From: Erythrobacter litoralis
GTDB taxonomy: Bacteria; Pseudomonadota; Alphaproteobacteria; Sphingomonadales; Sphingomonadaceae
DNA length: 64,000 nt
NCBI RefSeq assembly: GCF_029760855.1
Contig: NZ_SOSI01000002.1
Coordinates: forward strand, 186,001 to 250,000
Reading direction: 5' to 3'
Shown here: positions 30,387 through 40,900 of the stretch, one piece after another
Layout of the letters: each line of letters opens with the position of its first letter
Position numbering within the stretch: position 1 is the stretch's first letter
Translations under genes and position numbers: made by a program
The notes under the pieces: generated by a model
What the model saw: only the letters and a program-made list of their open reading frames with translations
The model's database searches: none
Told to the model about the DNA's origin: nothing

Positions 30387-32402
30387 TTAGCGCTGCGCGG
30401 TCGCCTGCGAGGGGCGCGCGTGGGTCCACCGCCATGCTTGTGTCGGATCGGACTGTGCCGCGTATTCGGGCCATTCGACCAGCGCGAAATCGTCGAGCTC
30501 GACCATGCGGGTACCGGTTTCCTGGCCATCTTCGAAGGCGAACTTGAGGATGAATCGGAACGCACGGGCGGTGCCGGGTGCTTCTTCGGGCAGTTCGAAG
30601 GGTAGCCGGATGGTCTGCCATTCCCCCTCGGATGCTGCGGCGACATCGACGGTGGCGAGTTTTTCGCCGGCGATGGACGACGATGGCGGATCGCCCTCAT
30701 GGGGTCGCGGTTTGACGAGCAAGGTCACCGTCGCATTGCGCGGCACACGGATCTTCGTCTCGAGCGTGAAGCGGCGCGCGTAGATATCGCGGATGTAGCT
30801 CTTCGAATACAGATGGAAGGCCCTGTCGGCGCTTTCCGGAAGGACGAAGAGGTGCGTGTTTCCGACCTCGCCGCGAAAATCCGTAGCCGCGCCGCGCGCC
30901 GCCCAGAATCGGTCCCGCGCATAACCGGCAAGTGCATTCTCGAAATCGCCACGGGGTACGAGATTGCGGCCGTATTCGAGCGCGCCACCGACACAGGCCG
31001 GACTTAACGATGCGAGGCGGAACGGCTGCGGCGGCGCGCAGGCAGGATCGGCGGCGCGTTTGCCTTTGCGCCAGACCGCAGCGTGCCCGCCGCTCTGATG
31101 CAAGGTCGTGCCCATCTCCGCCGATAACCAGTACAGGCGGCGCAGCACCGCCTCGCGCATGCCGCCCGTTGCAGGGACAGGGCGATAATCGAGCATCTGG
31201 ATCGGCACGACCTCGGCGCGCAGGAAGCGGCCCTTCTCCAGCCAGACCTTCAGCCCGTATGTCACGTGGGTGTGGGGATGTTCCTGATCGAACAGGAAGT
31301 TGCCGAGCGAGTGCGCGATCAAACCGCCGCGATAAAGCTCCAGCCCGTGCGTGACATGAGGATGGTGTCCCACCACCAGCGGCGACCCCTTCTCGATCGC
31401 GCGTCGATAGCGCGGAAGGGACATTTCGCTCGGCCGGTCGGCATATTCCAAGTTGCCGTGGAACTGCATGATCGGGATGAAGCCCGCGCGACGCTCGCGC
31501 ACCGTCACATCTTCGACCACGCTGGCGAGGCCCCATGCGGCACCCGCCTTGGTTTCGGTCGCGGTCTGGTTGGGCTCCCAAGTGCCACGCCAGCCGACGA
31601 AGCCATAAACGCCGATCTTCTGCCCGCCGAGATCGAAGCGCGATGCGCGTTCGGCTTCCGCCTTGTCCATTCCCGCACCCGACCAGGCGACCCCCGCCGC
31701 ATCGAGCGCATCGAAGGTCGTGCGCAAACCTGCGGCGCGATAATCGGCGGTATGGTTGTTGCCCAGCGAAACGTGGTCGATGCCTGCGCGGGCCAGTGCC
31801 ATCGGCAGTTCGGGCGGCGAGAAAAACAGGTATTTCTTCGGCGCCGGTGGCCCGGGCTGCTCCGCCGCCACGACGGATTCGAGGTTTATCGAGGCAAGGT
31901 CGCTATGTGCGAAATACGGGCGGATCGCGGTAAACAGACGGTCGAGATCGCGATCGAGCGTCACGCGGTCGAGCACGGCCTGCTCGCCTTCGTCCGCTTC
32001 GAAGAAACGCCGCCCGGCCATGCTGTCCCCGCCGAAGAACAGCTCGATCCGGCCCTTCTTGCGCGCTACCAGTTCGATCGGCGGGACCTTGAGGCAGGCG
32101 CATTCCGCATCGTAGGTTTCGCCGTTCCCGAAGGTTTGCATCGTGGGAAAGATCGCGGGCCCGCCGATCTCGACGAAATAATACCGCGCGATCGGGACTT
32201 CGGCACGATAGCCGGCTTCGCCTACTCGCTCGGCTCTATGGCCGTTGATCGCGACTTCGATGGTGGCGGTATTGATACGATCATGCGAGCCATCCAGACT
32301 GCCGGTGATATGAACCGTATCTTCGATAGCATGCACAGTCGCAGGATGCGCGAAGAGCGCTGCGAAACACGCACAAAAAAACAGCAGAACCCGACCGGAC
32401 AT
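30387..32402 (-). CDS. CapA-family protein with C-terminal extension
   Basis: 671-residue exported protein. A signal peptide (about 1-25) precedes an Ig-like N-terminal part, then a CapA (PGA_cap, metallophosphatase-like) domain at roughly 125-400: FFGGDSMAGRRFF, SINLESVV, LGNNHTADY, QFHGNLEYADRPSE and VVGHHPHVTHGLE with HSLGNFLFD. About 200 further residues after it look like a carbohydrate-binding-type beta domain. CapA proteins act in poly-gamma-glutamate or related surface polymer synthesis; the substrate here is unknown. The ATG at 32402 is preferred over GTG 32414; neither has a clear ribosome site. Close to recN and bamD on the same strand but spaced enough to be independent. Confidence 0.78.
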   Translation of the reverse strand: MSGRVLLFFCACFAALFAHPATVHAIEDTVHITGSLDGSHDRINTATIEVAINGHRAERVGEAGYRAEVPIARYYFVEIGGPAIFPTMQTFGNGETYDAECACLKVPPIELVARKKGRIELFFGGDSMAGRRFFEADEGEQAVLDRVTLDRDLDRLFTAIRPYFAHSDLASINLESVVAAEQPGPPAPKKYLFFSPPELPMALARAGIDHVSLGNNHTADYRAAGLRTTFDALDAAGVAWSGAGMDKAEAERASRFDLGGQKIGVYGFVGWRGTWEPNQTATETKAGAAWGLASVVEDVTVRERRAGFIPIMQFHGNLEYADRPSEMSLPRYRRAIEKGSPLVVGHHPHVTHGLELYRGGLIAHSLGNFLFDQEHPHTHVTYGLKVWLEKGRFLRAEVVPIQMLDYRPVPATGGMREAVLRRLYWLSAEMGTTLHQSGGHAAVWRKGKRAADPACAPPQPFRLASLSPACVGGALEYGRNLVPRGDFENALAGYARDRFWAARGAATDFRGEVGNTHLFVLPESADRAFHLYSKSYIRDIYARRFTLETKIRVPRNATVTLLVKPRPHEGDPPSSSIAGEKLATVDVAAASEGEWQTIRLPFELPEEAPGTARAFRFILKFAFEDGQETGTRMVELDDFALVEWPEYAAQSDPTQAWRWTHARPSQATAQR

Positions 32403-32463
32403 CGTCCGGCGCACTACCGCAATTTTACCTAGATGCGGTTAACGCCCCCGCCCTGCGGATTTG

Positions 32464-33261
32464 TCAGCTCGCGGTCACGCCGCTCGCGTGATCCTCGACG
32501 AGGCCGTATGCCTTCTCGTACCATTCCGTGCCCGGATAGTTCGCGCCGAGAACCGCCGCGTATTTCACCGCTTCTTCTGGGATGCCGAGCGCAAGGCTGG
32601 TTTCGGTGAGGCGGTACAGCGCTTCGGGCGCGTGGCTCGTCGTCTGGTAATTGTCGACCACGTTCTGGAAGCGGATCTGCGCGGCGATCCAACGACCGGA
32701 ACGTTCGTAATAGCGGCCGATCTCCATTTCCTTGCCGGCGAGATGATCCTGCACGAGATCGATCTTCAGCGAGGCATCCGACGCGTATTCGGTATTGGGG
32801 AAGCGGCGAACGACTTCGCGCAACGCGGTCAGCGCCTGTTCCGTAACCTTCTGGTCGCGCTGCACGTCGCTGATCTGCTCGTAATAGGACAGTCCGATCA
32901 GATAGAATGCGTAAGGCGCATCCTTATTGCCCGGATGGATCGAGAGAAACCGCTGTGCCGCCTGGATCGACTGGTTGTAATCCGCCGCCACGTAATAGCT
33001 GAACGCGCTCATCAACTGCGCACGACGAGCCCAGGGCGAATAAGGATGCTGGCGCTCTACTTCGTCGAACAATGCCGCGGCGAGCGCGGGCTGGTTCCGA
33101 TCGAGCCGGGCCTTCGCTTCGCTGTACAGCGTCTCCACGTCGCGGGCGACATAGGCCGTATCGCGCGGACGGCTGTTTCCGCCGCCGCATGCCGCGAGCA
33201 TGGTGGTGGCGGCAAGCGTGGCGAAAGCGATGGACCGGACGGTGCGCGAATGTGTCTTCAT
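32464..33261 (-). CDS. bamD: Outer membrane protein assembly factor BamD
   Basis: 265-residue lipoprotein (lipobox LAAC, followed by GGGNSRPRD) of the BamD/YfiO family, a component of the BAM machine that inserts outer membrane barrels. TPR repeats fill the mature protein: LYSEAKARLDRNQPALAAALFDEVERQHPYSPWARRAQL (given in part as FDEVERQHPYS), the SLKIDLVQDHLAGKEMEIGRYY segment (in part) and NYPGTEWYEKAY. The start is ATG 33261; the longer frame upstream to 33732 is antisense to proB. Length is standard. Confidence 0.93.
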   Translation of the reverse strand: MKTHSRTVRSIAFATLAATTMLAACGGGNSRPRDTAYVARDVETLYSEAKARLDRNQPALAAALFDEVERQHPYSPWARRAQLMSAFSYYVAADYNQSIQAAQRFLSIHPGNKDAPYAFYLIGLSYYEQISDVQRDQKVTEQALTALREVVRRFPNTEYASDASLKIDLVQDHLAGKEMEIGRYYERSGRWIAAQIRFQNVVDNYQTTSHAPEALYRLTETSLALGIPEEAVKYAAVLGANYPGTEWYEKAYGLVEDHASGVTAS

Positions 33262-33329
33262 AGGCGCCAGCCTATAGCCAGCCGCCCGCTGAACGCCAAG
33301 TGAAGTTGTCCCCCGCCAATTCTGCCGCG

Positions 33330-34517
33330 TCAGGCGTTGCGGAGCGGCGAATCCTCGTCGGGCGGCGCGACCTCGTACACCATGCTGGAGGGCGCATCCC
33401 ACTGCAGGTGATGGCTCTGGAGCATGACCAGATTGTTGAACCGTACCACCTCGCCCTTGCTGCGATAACCGAGCAATTGTTCGGCAGGCGTATCGGGATT
33501 GACCGTCAGCACCCGCAGCTCTTCCGATGTAAAGTCGCTCAATCCGCGTGCGAGTTCGGTCCCGGCCTGGTCGTAGATGTGCAACACGTCGCCGCGCGTG
33601 AAATCGCCGTCCATCGAGACGATCTGGCTGCGGGTGATCGGCCGATCGTCCGCCCCGAGCATTTTCGCGGCCTCGTCGCTGATAACGAGGCTTCCTGCCA
33701 TTTGCAGGCGATTTGCGATCCAGCTGTCCCACCCCGAAAGCGGGTTGGGATTGGCAAGAACCTTCGTCGAGCGGCGCTCTCCGGAAAGAACGGTGGAGAG
33801 CGGACGATCGACTTCGCCTTGCGCGATCCAGGTTACGACGCCGGCTTCCTGCGCCATGTTCGCCGCCTGCAGCTTGGTCGCCATGCCGCCCGTGCCGAGC
33901 GTGCTCTTGCCTTTGGTCGCATCCATATACAGGCCGACATCCTCGACCTCGGGTACGAATTGCGCTTCGGGATCGTCGGGATTGCGGTCGTACAGTCCAT
34001 CGACGCCAGTGAGGATGATGAGGTCGCTCGCGCCGACCATCTGCGCAACCTTCGCGGCAAGGCGGTCGTTATCGCCCACGCGGATTTGTTCGGTCGTGAT
34101 GGAGTCGTTCTCGTTCACGATCGGCACGACACCGGCTTCGAGCAGGCGATGCACGGTGTTGCGCGTGTTCAGGAAGCGGCGGTGATCTTCGAAATCGCCG
34201 AGCGTCAGCAGGATTTGCGCGATTTCGAAGCCGTATTCATGACCGACCTGCTTATAGGCATTGAGTAGCAACGGCATCCCGCACGCAGCAGCGGCCTGTT
34301 TGTCACTGACCCCGGCGGTTTCGGGCGTTTCGCCGACGATCTTGAGGCCCAGCGCAACCGACCCGGACGAGCACAGGATCACGCTCCATCCATCCGCCCG
34401 CAGCCTGGCGACATCTTCCAGCAATCGCTGGAGAAATCCGAACCGGGGGGTCAGCAAATCCTGGTTGGCCAGCAAGGCCGAACCGATCTTGATTACGATG
34501 CTTCTTTTATCCGTCAC
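33330..34517 (-). CDS. proB: Glutamate 5-kinase
   Basis: 395-residue kinase that phosphorylates glutamate in the first step of proline synthesis. The N-terminal amino-acid kinase domain shows KIGSALLA, SSGSVALG, NENDSI, GDNDRLAAKVA and a TGGMATKLQAA segment. A C-terminal PUA domain begins around residue 280 (GDVLHIYD). The start is GTG 34517 followed by ACGGAT. Divergent from proA, with 286 bp between them, unlike the usual proBA operon. Confidence 0.94.
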   Translation of the reverse strand: MTDKRSIVIKIGSALLANQDLLTPRFGFLQRLLEDVARLRADGWSVILCSSGSVALGLKIVGETPETAGVSDKQAAAACGMPLLLNAYKQVGHEYGFEIAQILLTLGDFEDHRRFLNTRNTVHRLLEAGVVPIVNENDSITTEQIRVGDNDRLAAKVAQMVGASDLIILTGVDGLYDRNPDDPEAQFVPEVEDVGLYMDATKGKSTLGTGGMATKLQAANMAQEAGVVTWIAQGEVDRPLSTVLSGERRSTKVLANPNPLSGWDSWIANRLQMAGSLVISDEAAKMLGADDRPITRSQIVSMDGDFTRGDVLHIYDQAGTELARGLSDFTSEELRVLTVNPDTPAEQLLGYRSKGEVVRFNNLVMLQSHHLQWDAPSSMVYEVAPPDEDSPLRNA

Positions 34518-34537
34518 TAGGCATTCAACCTGTCAGC

Positions 34538-34566
34538 TTGAAATTTTTCGTCTGGTGAGGTATAAG
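34538..34566 (+). promoter_or_regulatory. Sigma-70-type promoter candidate for proA
   Basis: TTGAAA (34538-34543) and TATAAG (34561-34566) are 17 bases apart on the plus strand, an excellent housekeeping promoter match. Transcription would start near 34573, giving a proA leader of about 230 bases, with a 7-bp hairpin at 34761-34779 (GAGGTTC and GAACCTC) and GAAGGA just before the proA ATG. No known riboswitch was recognised in the leader. Confidence 0.5.
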
Positions 34567-34803
34567 AATATTACACGCTCGAACAAGGCGGGGCATTGGT
34601 ATTCACTCGGTGCCGCCGCTTTCTCGATCAGCGATCAAGCAATTTGTGGCGCATCGCGCAAGGGCCGAGACGAACCCGGCGATGAATTACCGCGCTTTCG
34701 GAACCGCAACCATCGGCTCCGACTTTCCTATTTGCTTAGCCACCGTTTCCACGCCCGGTCGAGGTTCCTCGCGAACCTCCCGCGCTAATCTTGAAGGACC
34801 GTT

Positions 34804-36069
34804 ATGAACGACCAGACCCTCGATCCGCAAATCCATATCCACGAACTGGGCAGTCGTGCCCGCGCCGCCTCGCGCAAGCTGCTGACGGCGTCGACCGACC
34901 AGAAGAACATGGCGCTTCGCGAAGCGGCCAAGGCGCTGCGTTCGCGAATGAGCGAACTGCTCGATGCGAATGGCGAGGATGTTGCCGGTGTCGAGGGCTC
35001 GAAGCCCGAAAGTTTCGTCGACCGGCTGCGCCTCACCGAGGACCGCGTCGAAGGCATGGCGAGCGCGCTGAAGGAAATCGCCGAACTGCCCGATCCCGTG
35101 GGCCGCGAGCTTGCGACCTTCGATCGCCCCAACGGCCTCAAGATCGAGCGGGTGGCGGTGCCTATCGGCGTCATCGGCATGATCTACGAATCGCGTCCGA
35201 ATGTGGGCGCGGACGCTTCCGCCCTGTGCCTCAAATCGGGCAATGCCGTAATCCTGCGCGGTGGCAGCGAAAGCCGCCACTCGACGCGCGTGATCGTCGA
35301 ATGCATGCAGGCAGGGCTCGACGCCGCAGGACTGCCCAAGGATGCCGTGCAAACCGTCGGCACCACCGACCGCGCTGCCGTCGCCGCGCTGCTGAAGGCC
35401 GATGAGTTCGTCGACCTCGTCATTCCGCGCGGAGGGCGCGGCCTCGTCGAGCTGGTACGCGACCAGGCCAGCGTGCCCACCCTGTTGCACCTCGATGGCA
35501 ATTGCCACTCCTACATTCACGAAGCCGCCGATATCGACAAGGCCGTCCAGGTTGTGCGCAACGCCAAGCTGCGCCGCACCGGCATTTGCGGCGCGACCGA
35601 GAGCATCGTGATCGACCGCGCCATCGCCGAAACCGCCGTCCCCAAAATCGCCGACGCCATGAGCGGTGACTGCGAATTGCGCGGCGACGCAGAAGCGGTG
35701 AAGATCGACGATCGGCTGAAGCCCGCGAACGACGACGACTGGGACACAGAATATCTCGACCAGATCGCCAGCGTGAAGATCGTCGATGGCCTCGACGAAG
35801 GCATCGCCTGGGTCGATGAGCATTCCAGCCACCATACCGACGCCATCATGACCGAAGACGACGAGGCCGCACGCAAGTTCCTCATGGCGATCGACAGCGC
35901 CGTGGTGATGCACAACGCTTCCACGCAGTTCTCCGACGGCGGCGAATTCGGCATGGGCGCCGAGATCGGCATCGCCACCGGCAAGATGCATGCCCGCGGT
36001 CCTGTCGGGCTCGAACAACTGTGCAGCTTCAAATACCTCGTCCACGGCAACGGTCAGGTCCGCGCCTGA
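34804..36069 (+). CDS. proA: Glutamate-5-semialdehyde dehydrogenase
   Basis: 421-residue NADPH-dependent gamma-glutamyl phosphate reductase, second step of proline synthesis. Conserved are [19 protein letters not shown] (in part as [15 protein letters not shown]), [24 protein letters not shown] and the catalytic Cys in TGICGATES. The C-terminal [20 protein letters not shown] and QLCSFKYLV are typical of ProA. The start ATG 34804 has a GAAGGA site. Divergent from proB. Confidence 0.95.
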   Translation: MNDQTLDPQIHIHELGSRARAASRKLLTASTDQKNMALREAAKALRSRMSELLDANGEDVAGVEGSKPESFVDRLRLTEDRVEGMASALKEIAELPDPVGRELATFDRPNGLKIERVAVPIGVIGMIYESRPNVGADASALCLKSGNAVILRGGSESRHSTRVIVECMQAGLDAAGLPKDAVQTVGTTDRAAVAALLKADEFVDLVIPRGGRGLVELVRDQASVPTLLHLDGNCHSYIHEAADIDKAVQVVRNAKLRRTGICGATESIVIDRAIAETAVPKIADAMSGDCELRGDAEAVKIDDRLKPANDDDWDTEYLDQIASVKIVDGLDEGIAWVDEHSSHHTDAIMTEDDEAARKFLMAIDSAVVMHNASTQFSDGGEFGMGAEIGIATGKMHARGPVGLEQLCSFKYLVHGNGQVRA

Positions 36070-36081
36070 TTAACCTTTTTC

Positions 36082-36105
36082 GGAACGATTTATTTCTGCC
36101 ACGTT
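36082..36105 (+). promoter_or_regulatory. Weak EcfG-like element upstream of DUF2141 gene
   Basis: GGAAC (36082-36086) and CGTT (36102-36105) are 15 bases apart, one or two bases shorter than the EcfG consensus spacing. It precedes the lipoprotein gene at 36184 by about 79 bases. Offered as a lower-confidence relative of the phr promoter. Confidence 0.25.
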
Positions 36106-36113
36106 TTTGCCAT

Positions 36114-36129
36114 GAACCGCCGGTTCTTT
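36114..36129 (+). terminator. Short hairpin after proA
   Basis: GAACC (36114-36118) and GGTTC (36122-36126) form a 5-bp stem with a 3-base loop followed by TTT. It is 45 bases past the proA stop. The stem is short, so this is a weak terminator candidate. Confidence 0.3.
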
Positions 36130-36183
36130 CGGAAGCCCCTCTCGGGCGACCGGATCGAGTAGATAACTGAAGGTAATCGACTT

Positions 36184-36678
36184 ATGAAATTCGCATTTGC
36201 CAGCCTCGCTGCTGCCTCCGCCCTTGCGCTCACCGCCTGCGGAAGCACCGAAGAAGCCGAGCCGATGGCCGACGACACCGCCGCCATGGACACCGGCATG
36301 ACCGATCCGATGGCCGGCGCCGGCCAGGTCACCGTCACCATCAATGGTGTGCAGCCGGGCGATGCGCCCCTGCTCGTCGCGCTGCAGGGCGAGGATAACT
36401 TCCTCCAGTCCGCCGGTGCCTATACCCAGTCGGTCGACGCCAGCGGCGAAACCGTCACCGCCACCTTCGACGGCGTGACGCCGGGCAGCTATGTCGCTGC
36501 CGTGGTGCATGACGCGAACAGCGATGGCTCGATCAACATCGGCGAAACCGGCCCGGACGAGCCGTGGGGCATCAGCGGTTCGCCGCAGACCGGCGGCGCG
36601 CCCGAGTTCCAGCCCGCCATGTTCGAAGTGACCGACACGGGCGGCCAGGCCACCGTCACGCTCAACTACGACATGTAA
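36184..36678 (+). CDS. DUF2141 domain lipoprotein
   Basis: 164-residue protein with lipobox LTAC and a mature N-terminus rich in Asp, Met and Thr, probably a flexible linker. The C-terminal about 110 residues are a DUF2141 beta domain (TVTINGVQPGDAPLLVAL, GSYVAAVVHDANSDGSIN, GPDEPWGIS and PEFQPAMFEV). Function is unknown; DUF2141 proteins are periplasmic or surface beta-sandwich proteins. The acidic Met-rich linker resembles that in the EF-hand lipoprotein at 6.2-6.8 kb. A strong terminator follows at 36701. Confidence 0.8.
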   Translation: MKFAFASLAAASALALTACGSTEEAEPMADDTAAMDTGMTDPMAGAGQVTVTINGVQPGDAPLLVALQGEDNFLQSAGAYTQSVDASGETVTATFDGVTPGSYVAAVVHDANSDGSINIGETGPDEPWGISGSPQTGGAPEFQPAMFEVTDTGGQATVTLNYDM

Positions 36679-36700
36679 GCGAGCGCACAACGCACAATCA

Positions 36701-36735
36701 GGGCCGCGGGGGACGATCTCTCCCGCGGCCCTTTT
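36701..36735 (+). terminator. Rho-independent terminator after DUF2141 gene
   Basis: GGGCCGCGGG (36701-36710) pairs perfectly with CCCGCGGCCC (36722-36731), with up to three more pairs toward a CGATC loop, followed by TTTT (36732-36735). A strong intrinsic terminator for the gene ending at 36678. Confidence 0.85.
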
Positions 36736-36835
36736 CGTATCTGCCGCAACCCCTCCCCTCCTATTCCGCTTTCCTACCTTCGCGCAGCGATGGCATGCCC
36801 CCGCGCCCCGCCGCCCCGGCCCGAGGAAAGCCCGC

Positions 36836-37678
36836 ATGCCCGATACCGATCCCGACACCCAGACCGACCCCCGCCCCGCCCTCACCGATTTCGCCCCCGT
36901 CCCGCGCCAGCGCATGCGTCGCGGCGGGTGGAGCGCCCAGCGCCAGCGCCGCTTCATCGAACTGCTCGCCGAAACCGGCAGCGTGCGCGCCGCCTGCCGC
37001 CGCATGGGCGTGGGCGAGCACCATATCTACAAGCTGCGCCGCCACCCCGAGGCCGACGGCTTTCGCAAGGCATGGGAAGCCGCGCTCGATTGCGGCATCG
37101 CCCGGATCGAGGACGTCGCCATGGACCGCGCGCTCAACGGCGTGGAGGAGCCCGTCTATCACCGCGGCGAGCTGGTCGGCACGCGCCGCGTCTACAACGA
37201 CCGGCTGCTCATGTTCCTCCTGCGCAACCGCGCGGCCGATCGCTTCGGCGAATGGCGCAACGCCGCCGCCCCCGGCCCGGGCAGTACGAAGGACCGCGCG
37301 GCGCTGGAAAAGCAGTGGCACAGGGAATGGGAAGCCGCCCGCAATGCCCGCGCTGGCGAGGACGAGGACGCCGTGATCGCCAGCATCGATGCGAAGCTCG
37401 CCGACATGCACGCGCGCTCTCTCAACGCCATGAGCCCCCGCACCCGCGCCGCCTACGACGAATACAAGCGCTGCGAGCAGGAGGACAAGGACACTGGCTA
37501 CCTGTGCTGGGACGACCCGGACCACGAAGCCTATACAGACCGCCACGCCCCGTTCGACGACGAGGACGATGGCACCCCGATCCCCCTACCCCCACCCGAA
37601 TGGCGCAAACGCGAGGTGGAGGAGAGCGAGGCGGAGAACCCGCGCTGGCGGCGGGTCAAGGATGAGGGGTGGGAGTGA
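36836..37678 (+). CDS. Helix-turn-helix protein, terminase-small-subunit-like N-terminus
   Basis: 280-residue protein with an N-terminal helix-turn-helix domain at about 30-85 (RFIELLAETGSVRAACRRMG, then IYKLRRHPEADGFRKAWEAA). Such domains appear in phage terminase small subunits and in sphingomonad genes of unknown function. The middle has YHRGELVGTRRVYNDRLLMF and RAADRFGEWR. The C-terminus is rich in Glu, Asp, Arg and Pro and probably disordered. AGGAAAG precedes the ATG. No other phage gene lies nearby, so it is probably an ordinary chromosomal gene rather than prophage. It is the last gene before the R-M spot. Confidence 0.6.
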   Translation: MPDTDPDTQTDPRPALTDFAPVPRQRMRRGGWSAQRQRRFIELLAETGSVRAACRRMGVGEHHIYKLRRHPEADGFRKAWEAALDCGIARIEDVAMDRALNGVEEPVYHRGELVGTRRVYNDRLLMFLLRNRAADRFGEWRNAAAPGPGSTKDRAALEKQWHREWEAARNARAGEDEDAVIASIDAKLADMHARSLNAMSPRTRAAYDEYKRCEQEDKDTGYLCWDDPDHEAYTDRHAPFDDEDDGTPIPLPPPEWRKREVEESEAENPRWRRVKDEGWE

Positions 37679-37742
37679 AGCCCCGCGAATAGCGCAGGCG
37701 TTTGTAAAGCAAACCGCAGGCTTGGTGCGAAAAGCTGTAACG
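37679..37742. other. Non-coding gap upstream of the R-M repeat
   Basis: With the repeat (37743-37834) and 76 bases beyond it, the whole intergenic interval between the HTH gene and the R-M gene is 232 bases. The first part has a weak GTTTG/CAAAC hairpin around 37698-37713 and no gene. A dyad GGAACG (37816-37821) / CGTTCC (37833-37838) lies about 70 bases before the R-M start. Confidence 0.5.
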
Positions 37743-37834
37743 CCGGCCGGCGGGTCTGCGCAGCGGAACCCGATCGACGTTACGTGACGCATGGAACGAT
37801 TGCGCCAGCAATCGCGGAACGGCGCGTGACGGCG
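37743..37834 (+). repeat. Left arm of inverted repeat flanking the R-M gene
   Basis: 37743-37791 matches the reverse complement of 41021-41069 at 43 of 49 positions, and 37818-37834 matches the reverse complement of 41004-41020 at 16 of 17. Between the two blocks the left arm carries 26 extra bases (37792-37817) including a CGATTGC/GCAATCG stem-loop and flanked by GGAACG twice. The arm lies 77 bp upstream of the R-M start. Confidence 0.8.
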
Positions 37835-37910
37835 TTCCCGCTCGACTATATGCGGAGCAAAACCTTTGCTTTTTCACTCCATTACTCAATAGCTGGCTCA
37901 TGGAGGGCAT

Positions 37911-40900
37911 ATGAGCCGGCAGCTTATCAATGAATATCGCAGCGATCTCGATCGCATCGTAAAGGTTGGCGGCAGCCTGAACGAAGGCTCCGTGCGCGAT
38001 GCCTTCCAAGGCCTGCTGAAAAGCTGGGGCCGTTCCAGAGACCTCACTTACCTTTCCGAACACAAGATGACCGGCAGCGGCGGCAATATCTGGGTTGATG
38101 GCGCGCTGGTTTACGATATCCGCGTTCCTTTCGGTTATTGGGAAGCAAAAGACAGCCGCGACGATCTCGAAGATGAAATCCGTAAGAAGGAAGCCAAGGG
38201 CTATCCAAAAACGAATATCATTTACGAAGATACGCGGCGCGCGATCCTGATACAGGACGGCAAGCGCGCTGCCGAAGCGGACATGACCGAGACCGAGGAG
38301 CTATACACGCTTCTCACCCGCTTCTTCGCCTACGAGCAGGAAGCGATCCGCGACTTCCGCAAGGCCATCGCCAAGTTCGCCGAAGACCTGCCCGCCATCC
38401 TCGACGCGCTGCGCGAACGCATTCGCGACAAGCGCGAGGCCAGCCCCGACTTCGCCAAGGCCGAGGAGGCCTTCCTCAAACAGGTCAAGGAAACGATCAA
38501 TCCCGCGCTGGAGCGGGCCGACGTCACCGAGATGCTGATCCAGCACATCCTGACCGAGGACATCTTCAACCGCGTGTTCGACATGCGCGATTACCACCGC
38601 GACAACAACATCGCGAAGCAACTCTATGCGCTGGACGAGAAGTTATTCGAATATGGCGACCGGCGCTCGCTGCTACAGGCGCTGCGGCCATATTACACCG
38701 GAATCGAGGAAACCGCGCACCTGATCCAGAGCCATTCGGAAAAGCAGAACTTCCTGAAATCGCTCTACGAGAATTTCTACAAGGTCTACAATCCCAAGGC
38801 CGCCGACCGTTTGGGTGTGGTCTACACGCCGGGAGAAATAGTCCGCTTCATGATCCGCAGCGCGGATTGGCTGTGCGAAAAGCACTTCGGCAAGAACCTC
38901 GTCGATCAGGGCGTCGAAATCCTCGACCCGGCGACGGGCACAGGGACCTATATCGTCGAGCTGCTCGAATATTTCCGCGGCCAGCCGAACAAGCTGCGGC
39001 ACAAATACAAGGAGGAACTGCACGCCAACGAAGTGGCGATCCTGCCCTATTACGTCGCCAACCTGAACATCGAAGCGACCTATCAGGCGATCACCGGTCA
39101 GTTCGCCGAGTTCGAGGGGCTATGCCTTGTCGATACGCTGGACAATGTTGATGGGCTGGGCATCCATTCGGGCCACCAGTTCGACATGCTGGGCGCGCTG
39201 AGCGACGAGAATATCGAGCGCGTAAAACGGCAGAACCGGCGGAAGATCAGCGTGATTATCGGCAATCCGCCTTACAATGCGAACCAGCGGAACGAGAACG
39301 ACAACAACAAGAATCGCGAATATCCGCATATCGATAACCGGATAAAGCGGACCTACATCAAGGAGAGCACGGCGCAGAAGACCAAGCTCTACGATATGTA
39401 TTCGCGTTTTTATCGCTGGGCGAGTGACCGGCTGGGCGATGAGGGAATAATTGCGTTCATCACTAACCGTAGCTTTATCGAGAGCCGGACCTTTGATGGG
39501 TTTCGCAAGGTGGTGGCCGCAAACTTTGACGACATTCGGATTGTTGATTTGGGCGGTGATGTGCGGGTCAACCCCAAGCTATCCGGTCCCACCCATAACG
39601 TCTTTGCGATACAAACCGGTGTTGCAATCATGTTCCTTGTTCGGAGCAAGTCCAAAGGTCGGCCTCGGATAAAGTATGTTCGGCGGCCAGAGGAAGAGCA
39701 CGCAGAAGATAAACTCTCTTGGCTTGGCAAGAACCTCATCGACGAACTCGATACTCAAACGATCAAACCCAATGACAAAGGCACTTGGCTTAACCAGATT
39801 GAACCCAGCGAATGGGACGACTTTCTGCCGATCGCAGACAAGGTAGCAAAGTCTGCCGAAGGGAAGCGCGGAGACCGCGCTATTTTTAAGTTGTTTTCGC
39901 TTGGTGTCAAAACGAACCGCGACGACTGGGCAGTCTCTCGTTCCTTACAGTTCCTTGAGGCGGTGTACCATTATCACCTTAAGGAATACCGCAATTTGGT
40001 CCAAGATCTGCCTCAAGGTAAATTGGACTACCGGCAAATCGATTTCAATGATCGGATCAAGTGGACAAGAAAGACCCGTAAGCTGGCAGCAGCGAGAACG
40101 GAGCTGGAGGCCACACCAAATCCGGTCTCGTCACTTTATCGACCTTTTGACAACGAACTGACAAATTATCTTTGGCAGTTCAACGAGGATCACTACCAAC
40201 TCGCTCGCATTGAGCGTGATAATTCTTTCCCACGCTCCATTTTGATCAGCGGCCAACCTGCGTCGAAGCCCTTTCAGGCTCTGGCGATTCAGAAGTTGTG
40301 GCATCACGATACACTCGAAAAAGCGACCGGGCTATCTCGTTACCGCTACACAAAGTCGGGCGAGCGCACCGACAACATTAGCGACTGGGCGCTCAACAAG
40401 TTTACCAAACACTATGGCAAGAAGGCAGGCGTCACAAAGGACGCGATCTTCGCCTATTGCTATGCCGTCCTGCACGATCCAGTCTATCGCGCAAAATACG
40501 CGCTGAACCTCAAGCGCGAGTTCCCGCGTATCCCATTCTACCCTGACTTCGCGCAATGGGTGCAGTGGGGCGAGACGCTGCTGGGCCTGCATATCGATTA
40601 CGAGGAGGTCGAGCCGTATTCGCTGGAGCGGGTCGATACGCCCAACCCCAAGCGCGCCGAGGGTTCGCATCCAAAGCCCAAGCTCAAATCCGTGATTGCT
40701 GATGGGGCCGACACCGGCAGCGTGGTGGTGGACGAGGATACGCAAATCACCGGCATCCCGGCGGGCGCGTGGGACTATCGCCTTGGCAATCGCAGCGCGA
40801 TCGACTGGGTGCTGGACCAGCACAAGGAAAAGAAACCGCGCGATCCCACCATCCGCGAGAAGTTCAACACCTATCGCTTCGCCGATTACAAGGAGAGCAT

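Noticed and set aside
36836-37678. Prophage remnant, because of the terminase-small-subunit-like HTH
   Set aside because: No portal, capsid, integrase or other phage gene is nearby, and the gene lies among chromosomal genes.
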